This document shows, piece after piece, positions 49,155 through 62,714 of a stretch of 64,000 bases of DNA. A model generated the notes under the pieces. It saw only the letters and a program-made list of their open reading frames with translations. It was not told where the DNA came from and ran no database searches. Within the stretch, counting starts at the first letter, position 1. Each line of letters opens with the position of its first letter. The translations under genes were made by a program, and so were the position numbers. Source of the stretch: Rostratula benghalensis (taxonomy: Eukaryota; Chordata; Aves; Charadriiformes; Rostratulidae); NCBI GenBank assembly GCA_013399305.1, contig VXAI01000193.1, forward strand, positions 424,918 through 488,917, in the 5' to 3' direction.

Positions 49155-50345
49155 CTAATTAGCAGAGTTGGAAGGGACCTCTAGAGATCACTCAGTCCAA
49201 CTCCCCTGCTAGAGCAGGATTGCCCAGAGCACATCCCTCAGGACTGCATCCAGGCGGGGCTTGAAGGTCTCCAGAGAAGGGGACTCCACACCCTCCCTGG
49301 GCAGCCTCTACCAGGGCTCTGGCACCCTCACCCTAAAGAAGCTTTTTCTTATATTTGAATGGAACTTCCCGTGTTCCAGCTTGTGCCCATTGCCCCTCAT
49401 CCTGTCACTGGGGACCACTGAAAAGAGTCTGGCTCCATCCTCCTTCATCCCACCCTTCGGATACTTGTGAGCATGAATAAGGTCTCCCCTCAGCCTTCTC
49501 TTCTCCATGCTGAAGGGTCCCAGCTCTCTCAGCCTTTCCTCATCAGGGAGATGCTCCAATCCCTCCATCATCTTTGTTGCCCTATGCTGGACTCTCTCCA
49601 GTACTTCCCCATCTCTCTTGAGCTGGGGAGCCCAGAACTGGACACAGTATTCCAGTTGTGGCCTCACCAGTGCAGAGAAAAGGGGGAGAATGACCTACAG
49701 GCCACACTCTTCTCTATGCAGCCTAGGATTCCATTGGCTGTCTTGGTGACAAGGACACATTGCTGGTTTGTGGATAGTTCACTGTCTACCAGGATCCTGA
49801 GATCCTCCTCCATGGAAGTGCTTTTCAGCAGGTCCACCCTAACCTGTATTGGTGTTTGGCATTCTTTCTCCCCAGGTGCAGGACCCTACATTTGCGCTTG
49901 TTTCACAGAATATCAGGGATTGGAAGGGACCTTGAAAGATCATCCAGTCCAATCCCCCTGCCAGAGCAGGAACACCGAGATTGGGTCACACAGGAATGCG
50001 TCCAGGCAGGTTTGGGATATCTCCAGAGGAGACGACTCCACAACCTCATCATTGTTGAACCTCATTAGATTCTTCCCTGCCCAGCTCTCCAGGTCACACT
50101 GTATGGCAGCACAACCCTCTGGAGTGTCAGCCTGCCCTCCTAGTTTGGTATCATCAGAGAATTTGCTGAGGATAGACTCAGTCCTCTTGTCCAGGTCATT
50201 GATGAATATGTTGAACAGGACTGGACTGAGGATTGACCCTTGAGGGACACCACTGGTTACAGGGCTCCATCTTGACCCCGCTCCATTAATTACAACCCTC
50301 TGAATCCTGTCACAAAGCCAGTTCTCAATCCACTTCCACCTTTGA
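49155..50345 (-). mobile_element. CR1 LINE with ORF2 reverse-transcriptase remnant
   Basis: A longer CR1 copy read right to left. Minus-strand translation from about 50,340 gives RT-type blocks ([39 protein letters not shown], and [11 protein letters not shown] where most copies have FADD). The C-terminal part [14 protein letters not shown] and [17 protein letters not shown] follows at 49,667-49,450, and the 3' UTR and tail end near 49,155. It is interrupted by another CR1 at 49903-50051 and is not functional. Confidence 0.93.
49903..50051 (-). mobile_element. CR1 3' fragment nested in an older CR1
   Basis: TCACAGAATATCAGGGATTGGAAGGG to CTCCACAACCTC is a typical CR1 3' end in the middle of CR1 coding sequence. 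TTGTT stands at both edges (49898-49902 and 50052-50056). The outer element continues on both sides as ...CCCTACATTTGCGCTTGTT / GAACCTCATTAGATTC. Confidence 0.85.
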
Positions 50346-53300
50346 GAGAAAGGGAAAGGCTCAGGGGTCCAGCACAGGAGCAAGAAGTTCTCAGGTGGCA
50401 GCCATCAAAGGAGACAGAGAGAAGTCCTCAGCAAACTAATTTATATTGAATCTGACACCCATGGTATGAAATAATCCTGCTGGCCAGCTTGGGTCAAGTG
50501 CCTGGGTCTTGCTCATCCTCCTGGCTGACTTGAAAACATGGAGACCTTGAAACCTGCACACCAGAACTGGCTATAAAGTAAATATTTTCACAAATTCAGA
50601 CATTAACGGCTTCTAAAAGTGCAATTTTCCTGAGAAGAAACATCACTGAAAAGTAAAATCACTGAAAGAGAAATTAGTCCTGTGTTTTTTTAAACCATGA
50701 GAGCAGCCTGAAAAACTGCACTCCTGATCTTGTTTTTTCCACACAAGTAGCAGGTTTGGATGTGGTAAAGGTGGTGTATGATGGCAGATAGGAGAGTAAG
50801 GTGGGTCCTCAGAATGCCATCCCACATCCAGAGTGAGGACGTGTTTTTAGATTCTGTGAAAAATTTCCATTTAGAGAAATATAAGAACAAGTAAAAGTTA
50901 CAGATCTAGTGATTGCCCTTTTTTTTAAACCTATGTGAGTAGTGATACAAAGGCTTGATTACTTTGGCAGGACTGAGTACATAAAATAATAATGTATCTA
51001 AAATATATACAGTAGTTTATATTTTATCTAAAGTATGTAAAATCCTCAGTTCAAATGTAATTCACTGATGAAATGCTATTTATTTTGAGCTCAGCTATGC
51101 TGCTGTGGCAGATGTCTGTGCTCCGTGACAGCCCTTTGTAGACAGTCACAGACAAGAGAATTGCAAGTCACAGAGATCACCTTGTAAGACCCCTGCAAGG
51201 CACAGGGGAAACAGTATAGCAAGAGAAGCCTTTAGAAAAAAGAGGAAAAGAGGAAAAAAACCCCCATCCTCACCCCAAACCAAAAAAACAACCCAACCCA
51301 AAAAAGCTTACCAAAAAGCAAGGGTAAGCATGGGAAGCGAGGGAAAAGAGGAAGAAAAGGTTTCATAATTAATTAATGGGCAGTTGCAGAGTCGCTACGG
51401 AAATGGGAGTTGTGTTGACTACACAGTTGCCAGCTGGGTGGTGGGACAAGAGGACAGGGTAGGAGGGGAGAGCACTCCTTCGATATTTGCTTGTGTCTGG
51501 GCAAGCAAATTTAATGAATAAGCAGCTCAGTCCGGTCAAGCCAGAGCATTATGGCCCTTAAATTTGATCCAGACCAATACAAGCCTTTGAGTAGGCGGAC
51601 ATGACTCGAATTTTTTGAAAATTTCCATTTGGCTGTATAGCTGGTTTTGCTATTGGACCGGGGACTTGAAATCTGGGTAGACATTTCCAGGCTTTTAGGG
51701 ACATGGTGTTTTCTGTTGACGTGAAAACCAACCACAGCATAGCCTTCAAAACCATCAGCCTGTACATGTCCGGTAAGGAATTAGGTGTGTGTGCTGAACA
51801 ACCCTAGAAATCTGGCCAGAATAGACTGGGTAAGGAGAAGATGAGGACCTCTAACCACAAGAGCAAGGCTTCCTGAGGAGCTGCCTGTTACATACCTGTT
51901 CCCCACAGGTCTGGTGAAGATTCTGTTAATTTCTGTTTAATTCTGTTAAGCTGTTCCCAGCCTGGTGGGATTTCACCCGGCCTGGGGTTGGGTGAATTTA
52001 TCATTCACCTAACATGTGCACTGATTGAATATCAGCAACTGCCCTGCTTACCTCTGTGACACACTAACTCCTAAGATACCAGTTTAGTGCAAAAGCATTT
52101 CAAGTAGTGTGTAAGGGAGAGAAGAAAGTCTCTGACTTCTTTGATCAGCAGAGCTTTGTAAGTCTCAAAGCCAGGAAAAACCTCGGCTCTTCTCCCTTGC
52201 CCCCTTTTATATGACTTTTTGCTGAAAATAACCTCCGAGCTCTAAAACACAGGACTGACTGCAGCGGGAGCCAAAACCACATCGATTGTAAGCAGATGGC
52301 AGGGCTGCCCTTAGTACCCCTAAGTGCACTCCAGATTTCACTGTCCCAGTGGCAGTTTCGTATGTTCTTGGGAGGATTGTCTGGGACCCACACACATCTC
52401 AGCACAGGAGGTACTGCCTTGCAAGTGGGCCTGCCTTCCAGGGAATGAATCAGCCCATCTCCCATATGGAAGCTAAGAAAGGTCGTTTGAGGTGTCTTCA
52501 GCTGTCTTGAAAGCTGCAGAACAAGGGTTTTGCCTCCTTCCAGATTTGCTGTTAAAATGCCCTGGAGCCACAAACAGACCATTTTGTTTGTTTGTGTTCA
52601 TGAGAATTTCCTGGCATTGTACCATGCCTTAAGGCATGCCCCTTGGCTTTCTGGATGTGAAATGAGTTTATTCACAGCAAAGCAGACGTGGAGGTGTCAG
52701 CATCTAGTCACAAAAGATTTGCATCCACTATTTCCTCCAGCATCTGGGATGCATTCTGGAACTACTGATGACATCTTGAAATACAGTGTAAGGGGTCTAA
52801 AGTGCTGAGACTGGGTTTTCTTGGGGCCCTAGCCTGGATGTTGCTAGCTTAGGAGACCTTATGCCCCAGTGAGTGTTATTCTATGATGCTGAGCAGACTA
52901 ACAGCGTCCAGTTTCCACTATCTCAACTTTCTGCAGCATTGTGCAATTAAGAAAGAGGTTTATGGAGCCATTTTGCATGTAGACAATGTGTAATTATCAA
53001 GAAAGGACATGGGGGGAATACTGGCTTCTGTCTGGAGAAGACCGTGGCTGCTTTAAGGTTTACAGGAATGCTTCCCTGATGTAATAGTGTGTAATTATCT
53101 GAAATTTGGGTTATATTTGGTTTTCCATGGTCCTGAGATAGAGTTTTAAGCTGAAGATCTTATCACTTGTGTCTTCAAACCAAAATTTTTAAACTTCCTT
53201 TTCTCTGTAGCACCATAGCTTCCTCTTGACCCTGAGCTTGTGGCTTGGGCTGGGAACTGCCAGTTCTGAGGCCTTCATTTCTCCAACACTAGTTGACTAG

Positions 53301-56300
53301 TTGACACTAGAGACAGGAAGGAATTATGGGGGGGTGAGAAAGCACCCTAGAGGGCAGAGCAGTGCACACTTGGTTGTAAGCTGCCATTCATTAAACTGCT
53401 AATTGGAAAACTAATTGCTGGGGACCTTCCTATTAAGTTCAAATAGACTGTGTGCTGCTAATCCGTCTCCATCCCCTTCTTACTTCTCTCTTCCTTGAAC
53501 AGGGGTCCCCTAGTTGCCTTCTTTTTGCCTCAGGAAGCAATAATGTTTTTTCTATCTCCCTGCACTGAGGGCAGAGTGAAAAACAAGACCAATCTGCTTC
53601 TGTTGCCCTTTCACTGTAGCCTCAGTGTTTGTCCATCTTGAAATTAATTGCTCTTTATCACATCTCTGGGAGGCAGAGTGGTGCTTTACTGGAGTTAAAC
53701 TGCACAGTCCAAGAACTGCACTGGGCAGGAGGCATGTAGAAAAAGTAGACCCTGATGTTGAATAACCTAACTACAAGTTGCCAGTTTTTATTTCAAGACT
53801 GTCTTCCCATACCACCTCTGGAGAACTAGTGACTGCTCTACTCTTTCATACACCCAAAGCCTTCTCAAATGCCATGTTTTCTGGTGTCTGTAGCTCACAA
53901 GATAGGTTTTGTAACTATATATTGTATCATGTAACGTTGTGTACTACTGGAGTACAGCCCTCTGTGAAGTTCTTCAGTGATTCTGTGGTTACTTTCTCAC
54001 CTCGTGACCAGTTACACCAAAGGAAACATGGTGAATTGCAGGCAAAGCTCTGCAGCTGCACGTGTTGTGTGAAGTCACAACTTTATGATGGAAAGGCAGA
54101 ATTCACACCTGGAGGAGTGGAGTGGAAGGCGAGTGCAAAAACCTTTTCCTCAGTGCATGGAGGAAGAAGCCAGGGCTATGCACTATATATGATGAGGTTG
54201 AATTGCACGGCCCAAGACTGCAGCAAGCACATGGAAAAGCAGACAAATCTCTAATCTTTATCAGAAGAGCATCTTCTCTGATCACCTTTCTTGGAACTGC
54301 CTGGGTTTGGCTTTAACATTTTTAAAAGATACATTTTTGTAATTTTCAGCTTGGCCTACGTGATACTGAAGGTGCAGGGTTTGAATTTGGACTGTGTCAT
54401 CTGTCAAGGAAGTTGGGTGGGGGGTTTGTGGGTTGTCAGAAGGAAGACTTTCAAGCAGCCGTTGGATCAGTTCTGTAAATAGCTGGTTGGCTAAAGAGCA
54501 TGTTTTGTTTAGAAAGTGTGAAACCCTGCAAAAAACCCTTTTCCTATTATTACCCAGCAGAGGAAGCAGAGCTCAACGGAATCAGATCCTGTGTTGGATC
54601 TCTGAACCATTTGTTCAGACTTAGATGCTGGCACATTGGGTTAGAAACAGAAAATAATCTGCGGTTTCCTCTCCCCCTGCAGAAGAACATGAAGAACTTG
54701 GAATGGGCTTTGTTCAGAAGTGAGATTTTAATTGCTATGTTTATCACAGCAAATGGAAAAGACTGATCTAAAGCAATAAAAGTGATGCATTCTATAGGGG
54801 GAAAAAAAAAGAAAAAGACTAGATAATTAGCATATGTCATCATTTGGGCCCTCAAACCAGGAGAGTATTTCTGAATAAGAGAGGCAGAAAAAACAATTAT
54901 TCACCAAACATCCATGGAGACTTGCAGTTGGCTACCCATATGAGAGTCAGCTGTCCATACGAGGATTAGATCACTTCTCCAACAGTGCCTGCCCTTTTCT
55001 CATGGATTTTTCTCTTTATTATTGTCAGACTTTTTTATGTAAAATATTGCTTCCTCCCCTGAATTATTGGCCTTCAGAAGTTCCTCTGAAGTTTTCACTT
55101 TGTTCTGATGACACATGTGATAAGGACCTGAACAAAATTCAGAGAAAAGCATAACCACAGCACCTAACCAAGGTGGGTTTCCTTTTCCTGTAGTCAGAAG
55201 TCGAAACATACGTTAGCCACAGCAACTGCTCTCTAACACCAGCAGACCAACAGCCTGTTTTAAACACATTTTGCAGCTGGATGTGATCATCAGTTACGGG
55301 TCTGAAACGCTTACGGATCTACATTGGACAGGAATGTAGGATTGCATGAATGACGCTTGAAAACATCCTCTTTTCCTGAGAGAGGGAACACATTAATAGA
55401 TTTAAGGAAGAAAGATAATGTCATTGTCATGGAGGTTTTGGCAGTGAGCCACTGGGTGGTTTTCTTAGCCTTTTTTTTTGTGAATGGGTTCCCTTTGTAG
55501 GAATCCTGTGGGAAGACATGTCTCTGGACACATACAGGTGGCTCTAGAGGAAAATTCCTGACAATTATAATGCCATCTTCCTTTAGGGAATCCTTGAATT
55601 TGGAGGTCCTGGAAAAGAGGCATTGGAAATTGGAAATCAGTGGCTCTTTAAGAACTCCTTCATCTACTGTAGGCAATAGGATTCTTGGCTGCCTACCTGT
55701 ATTTGGTCAAAGCTCACCTTGGTAATAGCCACGTGCTGTAATCTCTTGGCCTCACCATGGCAAAAATGTTGTTCTCTGGCTCAAGAGACCTGCCTGGGTG
55801 CCATGGGAAGCTGAAATTGTCCCTTGCAGTGTATGGGTGAGGAATAAGTCATCCCAAGGATAAGCACTGCTGGTGTGGTCCTGCAACAAACCACCTGCTC
55901 TCCTGTGATGGATCAGCACTGAAAACAGAACAGGCAGCAGAAAAATAAGGACTCCTATTCCCAGACTAAAAATAACGCAGAGGGGTTTTTTCTCTGCTGT
56001 GGTACTTCTTCCTGTTGTAGTTGGACACCGGGGACAACAGTATTACAAGAGGGAACATTATGGTAAAAATGGTCTGTGTGGAACTCTCTACAATATGTAA
56101 CAGAGTTATGAGGCCGGAATTTTATCATTAGCTTTTAACATTAGTATTAGCTTTTTAGCATAGTCCAAGCAGGAATCCCAAAGCCATCTGTTTTGGCTTT
56201 AGTGCTATGGGAAAATACAGAGGTCAACTTCTAAGCAAAAGACCAAAGAGATATAATCCCATTACAAAAAATTTCCTAAGTTCTTTGCTTTATTTTAGGT

Positions 56301-59300
56301 GCCAGAATTGTGAAGTACAGTCACATCCTACGGAGAAACAGAGTTTCAGTTGACAGACAGGATGCCCTACCTTCCCTAATACTAGCTGTTGAATTCCAAA
56401 TAAGGTTTGTCGATGCAGGACATGCAATCTCGTCCTCCACTTGCATAATGTCCAAAGAAGCAGATTGCAAATCCTCTTTCATCCAGCTAGATACAGAGTA
56501 AGAAACTCTGAGGAGCCAAGTGCACCAGAAAAAAGGAAGCCAAGTGTCTGTGTTGTCAAGAAGTGAACGCCAAGTGCAAAGTGTGGGCAGTGACACTCCA
56601 AGCTACTAGTTAGTATAAAGTTGGTGGGATTCCTCCCATTAATACTTTTGCCACCAGTTTCTCAGTATTGCATCTTGTGCCTGTGTTATACAGGTAGCAA
56701 GCATGGGAGGAAAATACAGATCTTATGCTGAGAAGCACTTTTGTTCTGTGACTGTGTCCAATGAAGAACTTTCTTGGACTATGTTGCAGCAGATATTATA
56801 GAAGGTGTCCATGGTAGTAACAATTCTCCCATGCATTGTTAAGTGGTCAGTAGCTGATCTTCCTGAGGTATGAAGGATTCATGATTTGTTAGTTTTTGCA
56901 GTTCCCAGAAAGAGTTGCCCTTCTGATAAAAGCTTTGAGAGAGGGACAGACAGGTGAGGAAGCTTCTCCAAGACCTTGCATGTAGAGGCAGCAAAAATCA
57001 ATGTACTGACAATGCCTTTTCTCAGAGAACATAAGCAAATTACCAAAAATACCCCTAACATCATAGCTTGTGAATTGCTTTGGTGAGACCTGGGGGAAAA
57101 TGGCTTATTTTGGCTTGTTATTTTATCTTAACCTAGCTTCATTATCTCCTTCCAAAGTAGCTGACAGCCCACATTTCCCCACATCAAGAGATGTGCAGAC
57201 CCCTTGCTGAAATCCCATAAAGTCTAGGAACTCCCTCCACAGAATTTTCATCCTAGACCTAGAGAATTGAGGTCATTACTGGATTTCATGAATTGTATAT
57301 TTTCTCCCGTAGATTCCAGAGATGTTTCTTATTTTATTCTGATTCTCTGCATATGCAGAGACTAAAACAAGGAGGGACCGAGACTAGATGAGTGTTGGTG
57401 GGGCTTATTGTGATAATAACCAGCACAAATGTGAGGGAAACGTGGAAGAAGTGGAAGTTCAAGACACACTGACTGACTGAGAGAAGTGGATCAGGGGATG
57501 GAGAAGACAGAAATGAAATTGGGACTTTGACAGCAAGTCCACAGGGACAAATTTGGCTTGGTTCATTTAAAAGATGAAGATGAGGTGAGGAATGCAGGCT
57601 GGGAATGGGAAAGGAAGGAAGGATAATGAGGCAGAGATAAGGAGTCAGGAGTGGAGAAGAGGAAGATATGAGCCAGGGTTGTCTGTGGTAGGATGGGGAA
57701 GGAGGGGAACAAACATGACAGCCTATGCCTGCTCAAGAACACTTTCTTTAAAGGCTTAGATGGAGCCTAAAATCCCAAGTTTTACTGTTTCGCTGCTGTC
57801 AGTAAAAGTAAGTGTCAGCTCCAGGTTATAGACACCTACAGTGAAGGTATCAAAATGTAGCATCAACATGTAAGGTGGGAGTCTAAGTTCCTGTCACAGT
57901 CAGAGAAGATTTTAGGGAAGCACTCAGCTGTCTAAATATCTGGACCTGCATCCACTTTTGATGCCTTAAAACATTCCTTGAGGTATCCTAAGATGCCCAA
58001 AGGACTGTTGACACCTACCTTCAGGTAGCTGTGTTCCACCTGCACTCAATTCAGTCCCAGGGGTCCAGGGAAATACTCAAATGCTTGCATACAGATAATT
58101 AAATGTGTCTAGGTCTACAGTCTGCCCCTGGGTGCCAATCCAAATGTCTGTGAAGCCTGCAGGCATGGTATTTCTATCAGCCTTCACTAACCTTTGGCCA
58201 TGGTGTTGATGACAGTGTGCTTTTGCTGTCAGTTGCTGTCCTAATTTAAGTGGCAGAGAGCAAGAGTTTGCAAGTGCCCAGTGCACAGCATGGGGAAGAA
58301 AGGAGAGGGGCGTATTGCTCCATGAGCAACAACTTAGTCCTTCTGTCACCTCTTTTAAATCCTAGAAATACAAACATAGCCTTAAGTTCAAAGGTCGGGT
58401 GCCCTGCTAGGTAAGCCATGCTGGGAAATGCCAGAAATAAGACATTCCCCTTTGCTGCACGACCTTGGCTCCTCCCCAGAGCAGGTGAATCCCTGTGGGG
58501 AAGAACAGAGTGCAGTGTGATTGAAAACAACAGCAGGATGCAAACACAAGGAACTGAATTCAGGCTGCACCAATCACTTAATTCTAGCACTGCCTTACAC
58601 AGCAATGGCTTGGATCTTCTGCTCTAGTATTGCTTCCCCCCCCGCCCCCTCTTCTTTCAGTCTTATATGCCATGCATGTTTAGAGTGTTTTCCTGAAACT
58701 GAATTTGAAAATCTGCTGTGGGAAGCAAGTGATGATGGAGCAACCTGTGGAGAACCAGAGGCTTGATGTCATCATTCAGCTCTTGTGCCAAAACCCAGCT
58801 ACAGCTGACCCAGCTGTAAATGGGCACTTGATCTTTCTGACTAAGGGATGAAATACAGCTTTGACAAAGACACTCAGGTAATTCCTTTGTTGGATATAGC
58901 GGTTAAAGGGCTTTACTCTTGGAAGTCAGGATAGTTGGGCTGGATACTTGAATGTGGTACCGTGGGTTGGTAGCATGACAAAGCTGTTTTCTGATCTGAA
59001 GGCAGATGAGTAAATGCTAAAGCAAAGCTCTCTGCTTTCTGTGTCATTTTAGTCTTTTGTGGCCTCCTCAGTGCTTATATAGAAGAGAAATCCCTTGTGT
59101 GAAGGGATGTGACAAGAAAACAGTGCTGTCTGAATAGGCAAGTCTTAAAAGATGGAAGAAGTCAGAAGTTGTCTGTCATGAGGGAGTAAATCTCTTTGGG
59201 GTCGCTTTACATTCAGATTTCATTTAATCATGGTGTTTCCTGGACTTGAAGAAATGCAAGAGCAAGTTGAGGGCTGGGCTGCTCTTTTATACATCTCCTT

Positions 59301-59814
59301 CACCTTACCTCTTCTTTCTTAAAAATGTGCAGGGCTCCTCTCTGTTACACTCATCTTCCTTCTTCTCCCTTTACTAAAGTGCCTTAAAAGAAATTCCAAA
59401 TGGACTTTCTTATCCAGGAGCTGGAAGATTTAGTCTCACCTGTATTGAATATTTAGAGCTCGTGTAAGCTTTCTGAGACAGATTTTCATGTCTGCCTTAG
59501 GACACCTTGGACCTAAAGAAAGACTTTCCTCATCTCTGCTGAAATGACCCTGCTTATTCTCCACAGGTTTCTGGTGTGGTTGCAGGGCAGGAAACAAGCA
59601 GTTCCTCTTCTTGAGGTCTTGAGTATTGTCACAGTCAAAAAGAGTGTGTCACCTACCAGAGAAGTAGCCGTGGTGTTGTTTGAGTACATTGTGAAGTTCA
59701 TGTTTTCTGTTCTGTGGCTTCTAAGCCTTCCCACTGCACGTGGATTCTCTCTTCACGCTCACTCTGCCATGAGGGCAAGACACGTCTGGTTTTACAGAGG
59801 CAAGTTGTCATCCC
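50346..59814. other. RSPH3-TAGAP intergenic region
   Basis: About 9.5 kb without a recognised exon, RNA gene or CR1. Purine-rich on the plus strand at 57,480-57,715. Open frames such as 52145-52582 (minus) and 53778-54254 (plus) have no recognisable domain or splice context. Confidence 0.55.
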
Positions 59815-60050
59815 CACTCAACACGGGACAAGAGGCAACAGGCACAAATGAAAACACATGGCATTCCATCTGAATGTCAGGAGACAGTTTTTCACTTTGA
59901 GGATGGTCAAATGTGGGAACAGGTTGCTCAGAAATGTTGCAGAGTCTCTGTCAGTGGAAACAATGAAAAGCCATCTGGACATGGTCCTGGGCAACTTGCC
60001 TCTGCTTGAGCAGGGGGTTGGAGAGGAGGACCTCAAGCCTTCAGCTTTCT
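59815..60050 (+). mobile_element. Old CR1 LINE fragment, plus strand
   Basis: CACAAATGAAAACACATGGC, ATTCCATCTGAATGTCAGGA, GGGAACAGGTTGCTCAGAAA, AGCCATCTGGACATGGTCCT and GAGCAGGGGGTTGGAGAGGA follow the order of a CR1 3' region. The final tail is missing or diverged. It lies about 500 bp beyond the TAGAP polyadenylation signal. Confidence 0.87.
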
Positions 60051-60514
60051 TGGAAGCAGAGTGCCACTGCCTAGGGGACTGAGTGAGGTGGCATTTTCTC
60101 TAGTTGCAGCCGACCAGTATGGTCTTTCTCCTGTGAGGCCAGGTACCCTCCTTCCCCTTTCTCTGTCCTGTGAACACTTAATCATACCTGAGATGCTGGT
60201 ATGCTGTTTTCTAACCTGCACCACTTGTGGAGCAGCATCACCTCTTTGCAGCTCCATCTCCACCTCGCTGATAACTGGTGTTACATCGCAGTGTAACTCA
60301 TTTTCCTGACAGAGGGACGTGTGTTCCCAAAATCTAGCCTGCAGCCTCTTACAACCACCAGAGTAGTGATAGCACTGCTCAGATATTTTCCTTCCTGCTA
60401 CTTAGATACGCTGTGCCATTCAAGCAGACCTACAGTACCTGCAGAATAGTATAAAAGTAGGTGCAGTGTGTGTAGTGCCTGGATGTTTTAAAGACAGACA
60501 ACAGACAGTTTAGC

Positions 60515-61536
60515 GTTCATGCAGAAAAATGTTTTATTGTAGTGAAGTTACACAGGAGAAAAACAAGTCTCCCCGCTCCTGGTTCAAGGCTATGCTGAGC
60601 CATAAAGGGGGAGGTAAGTGCTAACCAAAACAGATTTCTACATGTAAAAACACATTGCACTTCCAGTTATTTTTACAAGGTTATAAGAACAGCACTTGGT
60701 ATTTTCTTTTTTGCCTTTTTTCCCTTTTCAACTTTTTTTTTTTAAATGAGCTGCAGTTTAACTACAGGAGTTTTTGCTGTTTGGGGTTCTTCTCCCTCAT
60801 GAAAGCAAACCTGAAGGTACTCTTTCTTTCTGCTTAGCCTGTCCAGTTGATTTAGACTAAAAGGACCTCAGGCCACACGAAGTTTAGTTGATTGACATTC
60901 CCATAATGAACTTGCAGGGCTTCAGTGGCTCTAAACCCAGGCTGGATATACAACCCTAATGCTGGTTAGTGGTCAGATCATTCTTACGACCAGCAAGAAG
61001 GAACAGGGAATGGCAGAAGGTTCGGGGGGTTTATGGAAGAGTGCTGGAGTGGCCTTGTTGACAGAACAGCTCTTCCTTGGTTGGGGTAATGGCCAGCCCA
61101 CTTAATGCAGAAAATCAGCACAGCATTGCATCAGCCTGGCACACATATGTGACAAATGGCATGAGCCTGTGACCATACAGAAAAGAAAAGAAAGGTGGGG
61201 CAGGTTTTGGACCTGCCAACCTTTTAATTGTCCTTTTGAGGTTACAAATACAACACTGTTTAGCAACTACTAGCTAGTTTTCCCACACAAAAGGTTATGT
61301 ACACCATATTCACTTGCATTTTTACATAATAATACACAGGTCTTCCCCACCGCCACCTCTTGAGGTGAAAGAATGTGACAAGTCAAGCTGACAGACACTT
61401 CAGGAGACCCTCAAGGCAAAGTTCATGCAGAGCTAGCTTACTGTGTCTCTTGAAAGGAAAGTCTTACAAAGGATGAGCAAGACGTCTATTTTTACAATAT
61501 TTACTTTGTACAGCGTGAAGAGGAGGAATAGGTTTT
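60515..61536 (-). other. TAGAP 3' UTR
   Basis: About 1 kb of AT-leaning sequence from the stop codon to a canonical AATAAA at 60533-60538 on the minus strand. No competing coding exon is seen. The end at about 60,515 is inferred from the usual 10-30 base distance to cleavage. Confidence 0.7.
60533..60538 (-). terminator. TAGAP polyadenylation signal AATAAA
   Basis: Canonical hexamer on the minus strand about 1 kb past the TAGAP stop; TTTTATT reads on the plus strand. Confidence 0.7.
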
Positions 61537-62714
61537 TTAAACATAGGATTCCTTAGCATACTGGATCTGGTCTACCTCAAAAACTGGCTGGCTGCACCTC
61601 CGAGCCACGTACTCAAGTTTGTTCTTTTGATAGGACTCAGACATGGCTCTCAATCGGTAGACTCCCGGGGTCACGGGTAAACTCACACGGGAGTTAATTC
61701 CCAGGGTGACACTGAGGGTCTCAGGCTCCAGGTCAGAATCCTTTGCTGCAGAAACCCCAGCGCTGGGTGGATCCCTCAGAGCCCTGCATGCTGCGTCCTG
61801 CACGCAGCTGCTGCCTGGATGAGGCGGCAAAGCATCCTGGTCTGACACTTTTAACCTCATAGCTTGAACCGTGAGATTGTGGGAGAGAACTTCAGTGGCC
61901 AGGCAGTTTTTAGTAGCCTCTTCATAAGAAGGTGGTCTTCCAGGGTTCCTCTGGTCTACCTCTCTGAACACTTCATCAGCTGACCTGAAACGGGACCTTT
62001 GCTGATGTGCCACAGGCAACGGTTTGTCATCAACAGGACTGTTCTCTTGGACAACTCTGCAGGAGAAATTATCTTCTTTCTTTGTGAAACTGTCTCTGTG
62101 AAAAAAGATGTTTTTTCCAGGCCCCCAGCTCTGGGTTTTTATTAGAGTTTTCCTGCGGTTTGCAAACGAGAACGACATGGAATGCTTTCTGATCTCTCTG
62201 CTGGGGATACTGCAGTCTTCAGTGGCCTTGGTGGAAAAGGACTGGGGCCTATTTAAAAAGGGTTTTTTGGGACTGGACGGTGAAACTACTGGGGAGCTGG
62301 TAAAGACTGAGCCATCAGAGCTCTCCAGGGAGCAACTGGAGGATGTTTTGGGTAGAGAGTCAGTTGATAATTGTGAAGGTAAGATTGCAAGCTGTCGCTC
62401 CACTTCCTCCAACCCTGGCTGTTTCTCCTGAACCGGAAAATTGTCCTCACTTTTGTTTAGCTTCTGCTTCCTTATCCAGCCTTCCAGGTGGTTTGGGAAG
62501 GACAGGTCTGGCTCTGAGTACCGCCTGTCCATTGTGCTGATATCATTTTTGAAATTAGTCAGTGAAGGGGCAGAGATGCATGTTGGATACCTTCTGCTCA
62601 CACTACCGCTCCTCCCTTTGGGCTGCTCCACCTGAGAGGCACAGGGACTGCCTTCAGCTTCTGGGTCTGGGCTGTCGTAGGCAGAGTCATTCTGATGAGC
62701 AGCACATAGGTGTT
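61537..62714 (-). CDS. TAGAP: TAGAP last coding exon (391 codons and stop)
   Basis: A single long exon encodes the serine-rich C-terminal tail. A PPSY motif followed by EEA (61915-61935) is a potential WW-domain ligand and is conserved with human TAGAP. Acceptor TTCCAACAG; stop TAA at 61537-61539. Confidence 0.96.

Noticed and set aside
49467..50243. 258-aa plus-strand frame
   Set aside because: Antisense of the CR1 element; the real remnant reads on the minus strand.
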